Source: CAIYRG01 sp964494505 (GTDB lineage Bacteria; Pseudomonadota; Alphaproteobacteria; Micropepsales; Micropepsaceae). From it: a stretch of 64,000 nucleotides of DNA. A program made the position numbers and the translations under genes. The notes beneath the pieces are model-generated. The model was not told the origin of the DNA. It searched no databases and worked only from the letters and a program-made list of their open reading frames with translations. Positions 16,274-23,742 of this stretch are shown here, piece by piece (the first letter of the stretch is position 1; every line of letters starts with the position of its first letter). The stretch is from the NCBI GenBank assembly GCA_964494505.1, contig CAZBRO010000003.1, forward strand, positions 1 through 64,000. Direction: 5' to 3'.

Positions 16274-16622
16274 ATGACAAGGCGTTGGGGATGGATATTT
16301 TCAGTGACGGCTGGTGCAGTTCTCATTGTATCGGGTGCGACAGCCTACAAAGCATTGAGCGAGTATCGCGAAATCGTTGCCGGTTTGTGCGGCACGATAA
16401 TCCGCCATGTGGTGCCGGATCCCACCGGAAAGGCATCCGCCGTAATATTCGAACGAGATTGCGGAGCGACGACGAATTTCAGCACACAAGTCAGCATTGT
16501 CCCAACGGGAGCGGTTTTCTCCCTGGGCAGGGGAGGGTAAAATTGCGATTGCTGTGCCGCGTGGAGAAAAAATCTATCGGAACGAAGACCACGCGAACGG
16601 TATAGCAATAGAGTACAGGTAA
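16274..16622 (+). pseudogene. DUF5412-like membrane protein cargo with a one-base frame disruption
   Basis: From ATG 16274 the frame gives 88 residues with an N-terminal membrane helix (WIFSVTAGAVLIVSGATAY), then VIFERDCGATTNFSTQVSI, a pattern I associate with DUF5412-like proteins, and stops at 16540. The adjoining frame continues naturally (GKIAIAVPRGEKIYRNEDHA) to TAA at 16622, so one extra G in the run at 16530-16533 would explain the break; the repaired product would be about 115 residues. The gene interrupts the terminase-portal junction, which is normally tight in GTA clusters, and base use is less GC-rich than its neighbours. Either a decaying insertion or an assembly error. Confidence 0.5.
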
Positions 16623-16655
16623 GAGGCGTCTGGTCCGCGACTTTGCTGCGACTGC

Positions 16656-16681
16656 CGATTGATCCCCATGGGGATCAATCG
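16656..16681. repeat. 26-bp perfect palindrome before the portal gene
   Basis: Arms CGATTGATCCCCA and TGGGGATCAATCG meet with no spacer at 16668/16669. A second weaker CCCC-GGGG pairing follows at about 16684-16700. It lies 50 bp before the portal start, after the cargo gene. It may be a protein-binding operator or the footprint of an insertion; it does not look like a terminator because no T run follows. Confidence 0.75.
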
Positions 16682-16730
16682 ATCCCCCGGCTTGTGTGGG
16701 GCCACCCAATAAAACTCTGGAAAGGTACCT

Positions 16731-17933
16731 ATGTTCGAACGCTGGTTCCGAATGGGACGGGCGCGCGCCCGTGCGCCCGAGACGAAGAGCGGTCCCTTGA
16801 TCGCGTTGCAATTGGGCGGCCAGGCCCGCTGGACGCCGCGCGATTATGCGGCGCTTGCGCGCGAAGGCGTGATGGCGAACGCGGTCGCCTATCGCGCGGT
16901 GCGGATGATCGCGGAAAGTGCGGCTTCCGTGCCCTGGCTGCTGTACGAGGGCGCGAACGAGCTGGAATCGCATCCGCTGCTCGATCTCCTCGCCAACCCC
17001 AATCCCGACGAAAGCGGGGTCGAGCTGTTCACCACCTGGTACGGTCATCTGCAGACGGCGGGCAACGCCTATCTCGAAGCGCTGGCGCTCAACGGCGAGG
17101 TGCGCGAGCTGCACGTGCTGCGGCCGGACCGGGTGAAAATCGTGGCCGGCGTCCGGGGTTCGGCCGAAGCTTATGATTATTCCGTGGACGGAAAGACGGT
17201 GCGCCTCGCGCGCGATGCGGCGACCGGGTTTCTGCCCGTGATGCAGGCGAAATTGTTCCATCCGCTGGACGACCAATACGGCCTTTCGCCGATCGAAGCC
17301 GCCGCCGTCGCCATCGATGTGCACAATGCGGGCGCGGCCTGGACCAAGGCGCTGCTTGACAATGCGGCCCGGCCCTCGGGCGCGCTTGTTTACAAAGGTC
17401 CCGACGGCCAGCCCAATCTTTCCGACGAGCAGTTCGCGCGCCTGAAGCAGGAACTGGAGAACGCCTATCAGGGGGCCGGAAACGCCGGCCGGCCGATGGT
17501 GCTGGAAGGCGGGCTCGAATGGCGCGCCATGAGTTATTCGCCGGCGGATATGGATTTCGCGACCGCACGCGCCACCGCCGCGCGCGAGATCGCGCTTGCC
17601 TTCGGGGTGCCGCCGATGCTGCTCGGCATTCCCGGCGACAACACCTATTCCAATTATCGCGAGGCCAATCTCGCGTTCTGGCGCCAGACTGTGCTGCCGC
17701 TCGCCGGCAAGACCGCGCAGGGATTGACCCGATGGCTCGGACCCCGGTTCGGCAGCGGTTTGCGCATCGGCTGCGACGCCGATCAGGTCGATGCTCTGGC
17801 GCTCGAACGCGAGGCGGTATGGCAGCGCATCAATGACGCGCAGTTCCTGACGCTGAACGAACGCCGCGCGGCGGCGGGTTATGGCCCGGTCGCGGGCGGC
17901 GATGGATTTGCAAATGACACTCACGGCAATTGA
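16731..17933 (+). CDS. HK97-family portal protein (GTA orfg3)
   Basis: 400-residue dodecameric portal through which DNA enters the capsid. Family marks: the N-terminal VAYRAVRMIAESAASVPW, the stem region HPLLDLLANPNPDESGVEL, LHVLRPDRVKIV, and the ending ALEREAVWQRINDAQFLTLNE followed by RRAAAGYGPV, a typical HK97 portal finish. The length is usual for GTA portals. It is separated from the terminase by a 730-bp insertion-like stretch. The stop is followed after one base by the start of the next small membrane protein. Confidence 0.92.
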   Translation: MFERWFRMGRARARAPETKSGPLIALQLGGQARWTPRDYAALAREGVMANAVAYRAVRMIAESAASVPWLLYEGANELESHPLLDLLANPNPDESGVELFTTWYGHLQTAGNAYLEALALNGEVRELHVLRPDRVKIVAGVRGSAEAYDYSVDGKTVRLARDAATGFLPVMQAKLFHPLDDQYGLSPIEAAAVAIDVHNAGAAWTKALLDNAARPSGALVYKGPDGQPNLSDEQFARLKQELENAYQGAGNAGRPMVLEGGLEWRAMSYSPADMDFATARATAAREIALAFGVPPMLLGIPGDNTYSNYREANLAFWRQTVLPLAGKTAQGLTRWLGPRFGSGLRIGCDADQVDALALEREAVWQRINDAQFLTLNERRAAAGYGPVAGGDGFANDTHGN

Positions 17934-17934
17934 C

Positions 17935-18201
17935 ATGAACGAGCGCCCCCCGAAGCGCGCGCGTTTCGATCTCGACCGGCGCATTCCGATGGCGCTGGTG
18001 TTCGCGTTTCTGCTGCAGACGGGAGGCGCGCTGTTCTGGGCCGGGTCGGCCGCGCAGCGCATCAGCGAGATCGAGCGCGAGACGCGGACGAACGAAGCCG
18101 CGACCGAACGCGTGGTGCGGCTGGAGGCCGAAGTCTCTGCCCTGCACGAGACGCTGCTTCGGATCGAAACCAAGATCGACCGGATGTCGAAACGCGAATA
18201 G
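17935..18201 (+). CDS. small membrane protein with coiled coil (GTA orfg3.5 position)
   Basis: 88 residues from ATG 17935, one base after the portal stop. Basic N-terminus (MNERPPKRARFDLDRRIP), a single membrane span (MALVFAFLLQTGGALFWAG) and a C-terminal heptad coiled coil (QRISEIERETRTNEAATERVV, then LEAEVSALHETLLRIETKIDR). This position in RcGTA holds the poorly characterised g3.5. The shape also resembles phage i-spanins or membrane-tether proteins. The function is not known. It ends right before a GCGAAT-heptad hairpin. Confidence 0.8.
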   Translation: MNERPPKRARFDLDRRIPMALVFAFLLQTGGALFWAGSAAQRISEIERETRTNEAATERVVRLEAEVSALHETLLRIETKIDRMSKRE

Positions 18202-18206
18202 CCGAT

Positions 18207-18259
18207 GGCGAATAGCGAATGGCGAATGAGGCCTCTTCATTCGCCACTCGCCTTTCGCC
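18207..18259. repeat. GCGAAT-heptad hairpin, copy 1 (before the protease gene)
   Basis: Left arm GGCGAATAGCGAATGGCGAA and a matching right arm built of TTCGCC, CTCGCC and TTCGCC units around AGGCCTCTT. Heptads of GCGAATR are typical of alphaproteobacterial intergenic repeats. RNA from either strand would form a long hairpin. Three further copies occur at other junctions of this cluster. Confidence 0.8.
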
Positions 18260-18293
18260 CCTTTGCTCTCAAGAAAAGAAACACCCTGCCACC

Positions 18294-18833
18294 ATGTTAC
18301 ACATCGAACGCGTGAAGCATCGGCTCACGCGAAAGCTTATGCCCGCGCGCTTGTCCGAATTGGGCGTGGCCGGTTTCGAAGGCTACGCCTCGCTGTTCGG
18401 CGCGCGCGACGGCGTGGGCGACGCGGTTGCCCCCGGTGCGTTCGCCGCATCCTTGCGCCGGCGCGGCGCCGCCGGCGTGCGCATGCTGTATCAGCATTTC
18501 GCCTATGAGCCGATCGGCGTCTGGGAGGAGATTCGCGAGGACTCGCGCGGCCTCTATGTGCGCGGGCGCCTGGTAACGGAAGTGGAGCGCTCCCGCGACG
18601 TGGCGGCGTTGCTGCGCGAAGGCGCACTCGGCGGGCTCTCCATCGGCTTCAAGACGGTTCGTGCACGGAAGGAGGCTGCGAGCGGCCAACGGACTCTTTT
18701 GCAGGTCGATCTGTGGGAAATCTCCATCGTGACCTTTCCGCTGCTGGAAGCCGCAAGCGTGACGGCGGTCGGCGGCAAAAATAGCGCGCTTGCCGCACAC
18801 ATCCGCAAAGCCGCGGCTCTGCTGAAGGCGTGA
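18294..18833 (+). CDS. HK97 prohead protease (GTA orfg4)
   Basis: Serine protease of the phage prohead family that trims the capsid scaffold domain during head maturation. Family patterns: VAGFEGYASLFGARDGVGDAV, then APGAFAASL, MLYQHFAYEPIGVWEEI with the catalytic histidine in QHF, and LSIGFKTVRA with the serine in GGLSIGF, then LWEISIVTFPLLEAASV. The start ATG 18294 was taken because earlier in-frame codons lie within the heptad repeat. About 179 residues. It precedes a cargo-like region and then the capsid. Confidence 0.9.
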   Translation: MLHIERVKHRLTRKLMPARLSELGVAGFEGYASLFGARDGVGDAVAPGAFAASLRRRGAAGVRMLYQHFAYEPIGVWEEIREDSRGLYVRGRLVTEVERSRDVAALLREGALGGLSIGFKTVRARKEAASGQRTLLQVDLWEISIVTFPLLEAASVTAVGGKNSALAAHIRKAAALLKA

Positions 18834-18839
18834 GCCGCC

Positions 18840-19412
18840 ATGGCCTATTTTGAATTCACGAACTGTCGGCCGAAGCGAAGGAAAAAGCCGTCCGCCTGCG
18901 CTGGGAATTATCCGCAAACCGGATGCTGCTTGCCTCTTACCGGCTGGAGGCGCTACTCCGGAAAAACAAATTCAATCCGGATCAGCCGCGCGTTTCCGCC
19001 GGGAACCCGGACGGCGGTCGCTGGACGCGGACTGCCGCCGCGGATCAAAACGCAAGCGGAGCTCGGCCGGCAGCTACCGACGTTGCCGCTAATCGCAATC
19101 CTTTAAGATCACGATCAGGCAATGGACCGGCGGCTCAAGTGGCCAATGCCGTAACGGTGGCAGGAACCGTTCGCGCGACAGGTACGATGCAGTCTGAGCC
19201 GGGTAAAATAACAATTTCCAACTTTGTTATGGCGACGCCTGGTCTTCTAAATCCGCCAAACATCGTTTCGGCACCGTCTCGCGTTACGCGTTTCGATACG
19301 CAAGATGGGCGATTAGGTATCCAGATTGATAAACCGCCAATTTATAAGAGCTCTGGGAAAAAACATCGTGGATGTGTCCCCAAAAGACATTATTATCGTT
19401 CCCGATCGCTAG
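18840..19412 (+). pseudogene. frame-disrupted cargo gene with a phage-toxin N-terminal motif
   Basis: From ATG 18840 the start MAYFEF continues naturally only after a one-base shift near 18857 (HELSAEAKEKAVRLRWELS). It then reaches KFNPDQPRVSAGNPDGGRWT, the PxVPxGxPxGGxW motif that marks many phage-head-associated and polymorphic toxin proteins. A low-complexity linker follows. A second shift in the A6 run at 19348-19353 would restore the C-terminus KNIVDVSPKDIIIVPDR with TAG at 19410-19412. No toxin fold is recognised. It lies between the protease and capsid genes, where GTAs normally have none or little. Confidence 0.5.
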
Positions 19413-19429
19413 GCACCCAGCGCAAACTC

Positions 19430-19687
19430 ATGACGATGCCGACCCGCTTTCTATACGCTACGATAGCCGTTACATTATATCTTGTTGCGATTAGCGTTCC
19501 GTTCGCTTTTTTTGAACATAGAAGCGAGCTTCTTCACTGCAACGGCAGTTACGATTATGAGCATTGCGTGGCGGGTGAAACTCCAGGTGTAATTTTGATT
19601 GCTTTGGGAATTGCGATCCTCAGTGCCAAAAATCAGGTCTCGCAATTGGATTCCCGGGTTGCGAAGAAATCATCCGGCGCCTCTTGA
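19430..19687 (+). CDS. small two-span membrane protein, possible immunity partner
   Basis: 85 residues (a second ATG two codons later). Two hydrophobic segments, LYATIAVTLYLVAISVPFAFF and GVILIALGIAILS, flank a short loop with two cysteines (LLHCNGSYDYEHCVAGE). It follows the disrupted toxin-motif gene by 17 bp and shares its main reading frame, so it could have become fused to it. A membrane immunity protein after a toxin-like gene is a common order, but this role is inferred only from position. No clear Shine-Dalgarno sequence is present. Confidence 0.5.
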   Translation: MTMPTRFLYATIAVTLYLVAISVPFAFFEHRSELLHCNGSYDYEHCVAGETPGVILIALGIAILSAKNQVSQLDSRVAKKSSGAS

Positions 19688-19768
19688 AGCGTGACGTTGC
19701 TCTGACTACCTGACCCATATCGCCGAAAAATCGAACGACTGACACCGGGCTGCCGCAACGCAAGCCTG

Positions 19769-19817
19769 CCGGCGCGCTCACGCGCGCCCGCAAGCTGTAT
19801 GCGCCGGCTCTTTTTTT
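19769..19817 (+). terminator. terminator-like hairpin just before the capsid gene
   Basis: CCGGCGC at 19769-19775 pairs with GCGCCGG at 19801-19807, enclosing a smaller GCGCG/CGCGC hairpin, and is followed by CTC and seven T residues (19811-19817). The capsid start is only 16 bp further, with AGAAGGAG between. It may reduce read-through from upstream genes, or its T run may be part of a control site for capsid expression. Confidence 0.45.
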
Positions 19818-19833
19818 CGCAGAAGGAGACATC

Positions 19834-21084
19834 ATGGAATTGGAAACCAAAGCGTTGGACGGACCGGCCGAAAGCCGCGAGGTCAAGGAGGCTTTCGACG
19901 AATTCAGGCATACGCTCGAAACCTTCAAGGCGGACAATGACGAACGCCTGCGCAAACTGGAGCGCCGTTCGGAAGACGTCGTCACCAGCGAAAAGGTGGA
20001 CCGCCTCAACGATGCGCTGACCGAACAGAAGAAGCGCGTCGACGAACTCACTCTGGCGGGTCAGCGGCCGCATCTCAGCGTGGCGCCGCAGACCGCCGAA
20101 GCGCGCGAAACTCGCGAGCACAAATCGGCCTTCGAACGCTATGTCCGCAAAGGCGATGCCGGCGGGCTCGACCGCTTCGAGATGAAGTCGCTGTCCTCGC
20201 AATCCGATCCGGACGGCGGCTATTTGGTGCCGCGCGAGACCGAAACCGCCATCGACCGCGTGCTCGCCAAGGTCTCTCCGATCCGCGCAATTGCAACCGT
20301 GCGCCAGATCGGCGCCCAGACCTATCGCAAGCCCGTGACGACGACCGGCGCCAATGCCGGCTGGGTCGGCGAGAGCGCCTCGCGCACCGAAACGACGGCG
20401 CCAAGCCTTTCCATCGTCGAGTTTCCGACGATGGAGCTGTACGCGATGCCGGCGGCCACCCAGAGCCTGCTCGACGACGCCTTCATCAATGTCGATCAGT
20501 GGCTGGCCGAGGAAGTGCAGACGACGTTCGGCGAACAGGAAGGGGCCGCCTTCATCAGCGGCGATGGCGTCAACCAGCCGCGCGGTCTATTGAGCTACAC
20601 GGTCGTCGCCGACGCAAGCTGGGCCTGGAACAAGCTCGGCTACATCGCTTCGGGTGCGGCGGGCGCGTTCGCCTCGTCGAATCCGTCCGATGCGCTGGTC
20701 GATCTCGTTTATGCGCCCCGGCAATCCTATCGCGCCAATGGCCGTTGGGTGATGAACCGCAAGACCGAAGCGCAGATCCGCAAATTGAAGGACGGACAGG
20801 GCAATTACATCTGGGCGCCCGGTGCCGCCGCGGGCCAGCCTGCGACGCTGCTCGGCTATCCCGTGCACGAAGCCGAGGACATGCCCGACATCGCGGCGAA
20901 TTCCTATTCGATCGCGTTCGGCGATTTCGCGCGCGGCTATCTGGTGGTCGATCGCGTGGGGGTGCGCGTGCTGCGCGATCCCTATTCGGCCAAGCCCTAT
21001 GTGCTCTTCTACACCACCAAGCGCGTTGGCGGCGGCGTGCAGAATTTCGAAGCCGTCAAGCTGATGAAATTCGCGGCATCGTAA
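19834..21084 (+). CDS. HK97-fold major capsid protein (GTA orfg5)
   Basis: 416 residues. The first 80-100 residues are a charged coiled coil (FRHTLETFKADNDERLRKLERR) serving as the scaffold domain that the protease removes. The mature HK97 fold begins around SLSSQSDPDGGYLVPRE, continues with ISPIRAIATV-type and NAGWVGESASRTETTAP loops, EFPTMELYAMPAATQSLLDDAFINVDQWLAEEV (quoted in part), and ends in YTTKRVGGGVQNFEAVKLMKF, typical of the family. A good AGAAGGAG site precedes the ATG. It is the most abundant particle protein expected from this cluster. Confidence 0.94.
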   Translation: MELETKALDGPAESREVKEAFDEFRHTLETFKADNDERLRKLERRSEDVVTSEKVDRLNDALTEQKKRVDELTLAGQRPHLSVAPQTAEARETREHKSAFERYVRKGDAGGLDRFEMKSLSSQSDPDGGYLVPRETETAIDRVLAKVSPIRAIATVRQIGAQTYRKPVTTTGANAGWVGESASRTETTAPSLSIVEFPTMELYAMPAATQSLLDDAFINVDQWLAEEVQTTFGEQEGAAFISGDGVNQPRGLLSYTVVADASWAWNKLGYIASGAAGAFASSNPSDALVDLVYAPRQSYRANGRWVMNRKTEAQIRKLKDGQGNYIWAPGAAAGQPATLLGYPVHEAEDMPDIAANSYSIAFGDFARGYLVVDRVGVRVLRDPYSAKPYVLFYTTKRVGGGVQNFEAVKLMKFAAS

Positions 21085-21090
21085 CGGATG

Positions 21091-21163
21091 CGAATAGGGA
21101 GTGGCGAATAGCGAATAGATATTTCGTCATTCACCTTTCGCCATTCGCTACCGCTATTTGCCA
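21091..21163. repeat. GCGAAT-heptad hairpin, copy 2 (after the capsid gene)
   Basis: GCGAATAGGGAGTGGCGAAT and further GCGAATA units on the left pair with TTCGCCATTCGCTA and related units on the right around ATATTTCGTC. Same design as copy 1. It separates the capsid gene from the small decoration-like gene that follows. Confidence 0.75.
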
Positions 21164-21180
21164 TTCCCAAAGGGACACAC

Positions 21181-21597
21181 ATGAACGATCTTTTCGACAA
21201 CATCACCGTCGCCCGCGCGATTGCGCCGGTGTCGGTCAGCGACAACACGGCCCAGGTCGGCCAGATCATCGACCGCCAGGGCTATGGCAGCCTCACTTTC
21301 GCAATTGCGGCGGGCAGCCTCGCCGATGCCGATGCCACGTTCGCCGCGCTGGTGGAGCATGGCGACCAGTCCAATCTCTCCGACGCAGCCACCGTTTCGG
21401 CGAGCGATCTTCTGGGCACCGCCGCGCTCGCGGGGTTTACCTTTGCCGACGACAACGCCACGCGCAAAGTCGGTTACAAGGGCGCCAAGCGTTACGTGCG
21501 GCTGACCATCACGCCGGCCAATAACGCATCGGCGGCATTGTTTGGCGCGGTGGCGATTCTCGGTCACGCGCAACTCGCGCCGACGTCGAACCCGTAA
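21181..21597 (+). CDS. capsid-adjacent small protein, decoration-like
   Basis: 138 residues. The pattern VARAIAPVSVSDNTAQVGQI, then IDRQGYGSLTFAIAAGSLADAD, FTFADDNATRKVGYKGAKRYV and LTITPANNASA is one I know from many alphaproteobacterial and Pseudomonas phages directly after the capsid gene. It looks all-beta, and a head decoration or minor head role is likely but unproven. RcGTA itself lacks an obvious counterpart at this place. It is followed after 5 bp by the connector gene. Confidence 0.75.
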   Translation: MNDLFDNITVARAIAPVSVSDNTAQVGQIIDRQGYGSLTFAIAAGSLADADATFAALVEHGDQSNLSDAATVSASDLLGTAALAGFTFADDNATRKVGYKGAKRYVRLTITPANNASAALFGAVAILGHAQLAPTSNP

Positions 21598-21602
21598 GCG
21601 CC

Positions 21603-22169
21603 ATGGGCTTAGAGCTCGTCACCCCGCCCCCGAGCGAGCCTGTCTCGCTCATGGAAGCCAAGGCGCATTTGCGCGTGGACCATGACGATGAGGACGCGCT
21701 GATAACGCGCCTCATCGTTGCCGCGCGCGAAACGGCCGAACGCATCACGGGCCGCGCCTTCATCTCGCAAAGCTGGCGGCTGTGGCGCGACGAATGGCCC
21801 TTGTCCAGTCCGCGGGCGATCCTTCTGCCCAAGCCGCCGCTGATGAGCCTCACATCGGTGGCGGCGTACGACCGCTCCGGCGCGGCGACGACGCTTTCCA
21901 GCGATGCAACAATCGTGGACAGCGCCGCTGTGCCGGGGCGGCTCGTGCTCAGGGACACAGCCGTTCTGCCGGTGGACTTGCGCGAGGCGAACGCGATTTC
22001 GATCACCTATCAGGCGGGCTATGGAGCGAGTGCGGCCGATGTGCCGGCTGCGATAAAGGCGGCGGTGTTGTCTCTCGTGGCGCATTTTTACGAGTCGCGC
22101 GGGGAGGCCGCTGCACCGCCGCCCGATGCGCTTGCGCAGCTCGCGCCGTTTCGGGTGATGCTGCTGTGA
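21603..22169 (+). CDS. head-tail connector, adaptor (GTA orfg6, gp6-like)
   Basis: 188 residues of the HK97 gp6/phiE125 gp8 type. The opening ELVTPPPSEPVSLMEAKAHLR and DHDDEDALITRLIVAARETAE are family signatures, followed by the beta insert and a C-terminal ITYQAGYGASAADVPAAIKAA with a helix ending AHFYESRGEA. It docks under the portal as the adaptor ring. The stop overlaps the next start as GTGA. Confidence 0.88.
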   Translation: MGLELVTPPPSEPVSLMEAKAHLRVDHDDEDALITRLIVAARETAERITGRAFISQSWRLWRDEWPLSSPRAILLPKPPLMSLTSVAAYDRSGAATTLSSDATIVDSAAVPGRLVLRDTAVLPVDLREANAISITYQAGYGASAADVPAAIKAAVLSLVAHFYESRGEAAAPPPDALAQLAPFRVMLL

Positions 22170-22498
22170 GCGCGTTCCCGCTTGGCGAGGCGCGCCAGCG
22201 TGTCGCTCTCGAAACCAAGGTGCTGACCGCCGACGGCGGCGGCGGCTATCTGGAAACCTGGGAGCCCTACGCCGTGGTGTGGGCGGCCCTCGACGTGGAA
22301 ACGGGCGGGAAGCCGCTCGAAGCAGGCCGCCCGGAAATGCGCGTCTCCTGCCGTTTCATCATCCGAAAGCGCGACGACGTTTCGATCAATCACCGCGTGC
22401 GCATGGGTTCGCGGTTCTTCGCCATCCGGGCTCTGGTGGATGAGGGGCCGTCGTCGGCCTGCCTGATGTTGCTATGCGAGGAAGGAGCACCATCGTGA
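22166..22498 (+). CDS. head-tail adaptor/stopper (GTA orfg7, SPP1 gp16-like)
   Basis: 110 residues from GTG 22166, overlapping the preceding stop by four bases. The sequence (RQRVALETKVLTADGGGGY, WAALDVETGGKPLEAGRPEM, INHRVRMGSRFFAIRALVDE) follows the SPP1 gp16-like head-closure fold: a small beta barrel with a loop rich in glycine. It would form the stopper ring after the adaptor. It ends with another GTGA overlap. Confidence 0.85.
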   Translation: MSAFPLGEARQRVALETKVLTADGGGGYLETWEPYAVVWAALDVETGGKPLEAGRPEMRVSCRFIIRKRDDVSINHRVRMGSRFFAIRALVDEGPSSACLMLLCEEGAPS

Positions 22499-22803
22499 AT
22501 ACCTTCTCCTTTGTCCCGCTCGAAGAGAGCATTGCGCGTGCGGCGCGCGAGGGCGTGACCGAAGCTGCGGAACAGTTTGCGGAGCGTTTGCGCGCACAGG
22601 GCGAGCAGGCTTCCGTGCAAACCGCGCCCGACGGTACGGCGCAAGTCCTGCTCGAAGGGGCCGCGACGGTGGCCCGGGAATTCGGCACGCGAACCGTGCC
22701 GGCCCGGCCCGTCATCGGTGCGGCATTGCAGGCCGAGCGGCCGGGCATTGTGGCGGCCGTCGCGCAGAACATCACCGATGCATTGAAGGGCACGCGTTCA
22801 TGA
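22495..22803 (+). CDS. HK97 gp10-like head-tail joining protein
   Basis: 102 residues from GTG 22495, coupled to the previous gene by GTGA. ESIARAAREGVTEAAEQFAE, then GTAQVLLEGAATVAREFGTR, PARPVIGAALQ and a terminal amphipathic helix match the HK97 gp10 family, which sits between stopper and tail terminator in siphophages. RcGTA has no separate gene of this sort in its standard list, so this cluster is slightly more phage-like here. The stop overlaps the next ATG by four bases. Confidence 0.75.
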   Translation: MNTFSFVPLEESIARAAREGVTEAAEQFAERLRAQGEQASVQTAPDGTAQVLLEGAATVAREFGTRTVPARPVIGAALQAERPGIVAAVAQNITDALKGTRS

Positions 22804-23210
22804 GCAAGGCCGGATGGCCCCTGCAGAAGGCGATCTTCGCCGCGCTCAGCGCCGATTCGACGCTCGCCCTCCTGATCGGCGATCCGCCGCGGGTCTATGA
22901 CGATCCGCCCGCGGATTCCGATCTTCCCTATGTGCAGATCGGCGATGGAAGCGAGACCGATTGGAGCACGGCGACCGAAGCCGGCGCTGAACATCAGCTC
23001 ACCATTCACGTCTGGTCGCGCGCCGGCGGGCGCATGGAAGCGCGCGCCGTTCTTGCCGCGATCTATGACGTGCTGCACGAAGCGGCGCTTGCCCTCGATT
23101 CCAATCGCCTGGTCAATCTGCGTTTCGCGCTGTCGCAAGTGTGGCGCGAGAACGATGGCGAGACCTATCACGGTACGGCGCGCTATCGCGCGGTGACCGA
23201 GCCTCAATAA
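22800..23210 (+). CDS. tail terminator, DUF3168 (GTA orfg8)
   Basis: 136 residues. DUF3168 pattern: WPLQKAIFAALSADSTLALL, VYDDPPADSDLPYVQIGD, and ELTIHVWSRAGGRMEARAV-like text here reading HQLTIHVWSRAGGRMEARAV, with a C-terminal VWRENDGETYHGTARYRAV. It caps the tail tube and joins it to the head. ATGA overlap with the gene before it and a 13-bp gap with a GGAG site to the tail tube gene. Confidence 0.9.
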   Translation: MSKAGWPLQKAIFAALSADSTLALLIGDPPRVYDDPPADSDLPYVQIGDGSETDWSTATEAGAEHQLTIHVWSRAGGRMEARAVLAAIYDVLHEAALALDSNRLVNLRFALSQVWRENDGETYHGTARYRAVTEPQ

Positions 23211-23223
23211 CAGGAGACCAATC

Positions 23224-23640
23224 ATGGCAGCCCAGAAGGGCAAGGACCTGCTGATCAAATTGGGCGACGGCGGCTCGCCGGAAACGTTCACGGCGCTCGC
23301 GGGCCTGCGCACGACCTCGCTCGGCTTCAACGCGCAAACGGTCGACATCACCAACGCGGATTCCACCAATATGTGGCGCGAGCTGCTCGCCAATGCAGGC
23401 GTGCGCCAGGCGGCGGTGTCGGGCTCCGGGGTGTTCAAGGATGCGGCGTCGGATGCGACCGTGCGCAGCATCTTCTTCAACCAGGACCTCAAGAACTGGC
23501 AGATCGTGATCCCCGATTTCGGCACCGTCACGGGCGCCTTCGCGGTGACGGCGCTGCAATATGAGGGCGCCTATGACGGCGAGGCGCGCATGTCGCTGAC
23601 GCTCGCGTCTGCCGGTGCGCTCACTTTCGCGGCCCTGTAG
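23224..23640 (+). CDS. major tail tube protein (GTA orfg9, TP901-1 type)
   Basis: 138 residues. AQKGKDLLIKLGDGGSPETF, then AGLRTTSLGFNAQTVDITNADS and the terminal YEGAYDGEARMSLTLASAGAL are the classic TP901-1 type tail-tube signature. It forms hexameric rings stacked around the tape measure. AACAGGAGACC precedes the ATG. It is followed by heptad repeat copy 3. Confidence 0.93.
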   Translation: MAAQKGKDLLIKLGDGGSPETFTALAGLRTTSLGFNAQTVDITNADSTNMWRELLANAGVRQAAVSGSGVFKDAASDATVRSIFFNQDLKNWQIVIPDFGTVTGAFAVTALQYEGAYDGEARMSLTLASAGALTFAAL

Positions 23641-23650
23641 TGATCGTTCT

Positions 23651-23713
23651 GTGGCGATTGGTGAATGATAGTGGGAACGATCCGTTCACCTCTTCGCCAT
23701 TCGCTCGTCGCTA
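23651..23713. repeat. GCGAAT-heptad hairpin, copy 3 (after the tail tube gene), degenerate
   Basis: GGCGATTGGTGAATGATAG on the left pairs imperfectly with TTCGCCATTCGCTCGTCGC on the right around GGAACGATCCGTT. It is more worn than the other copies but holds the same units and lies again directly behind a high-copy structural gene. Confidence 0.6.
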
Positions 23714-23742
23714 TCCGGCACCAACAACACCAGGATTATTTC

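Noticed and set aside
16156..16605. 149-residue frame overlapping the DUF5412-like cargo
   Set aside because: It is in another frame with cysteine/arginine-rich text and no domain. The cargo frame has the conserved pattern FERDCGATT.
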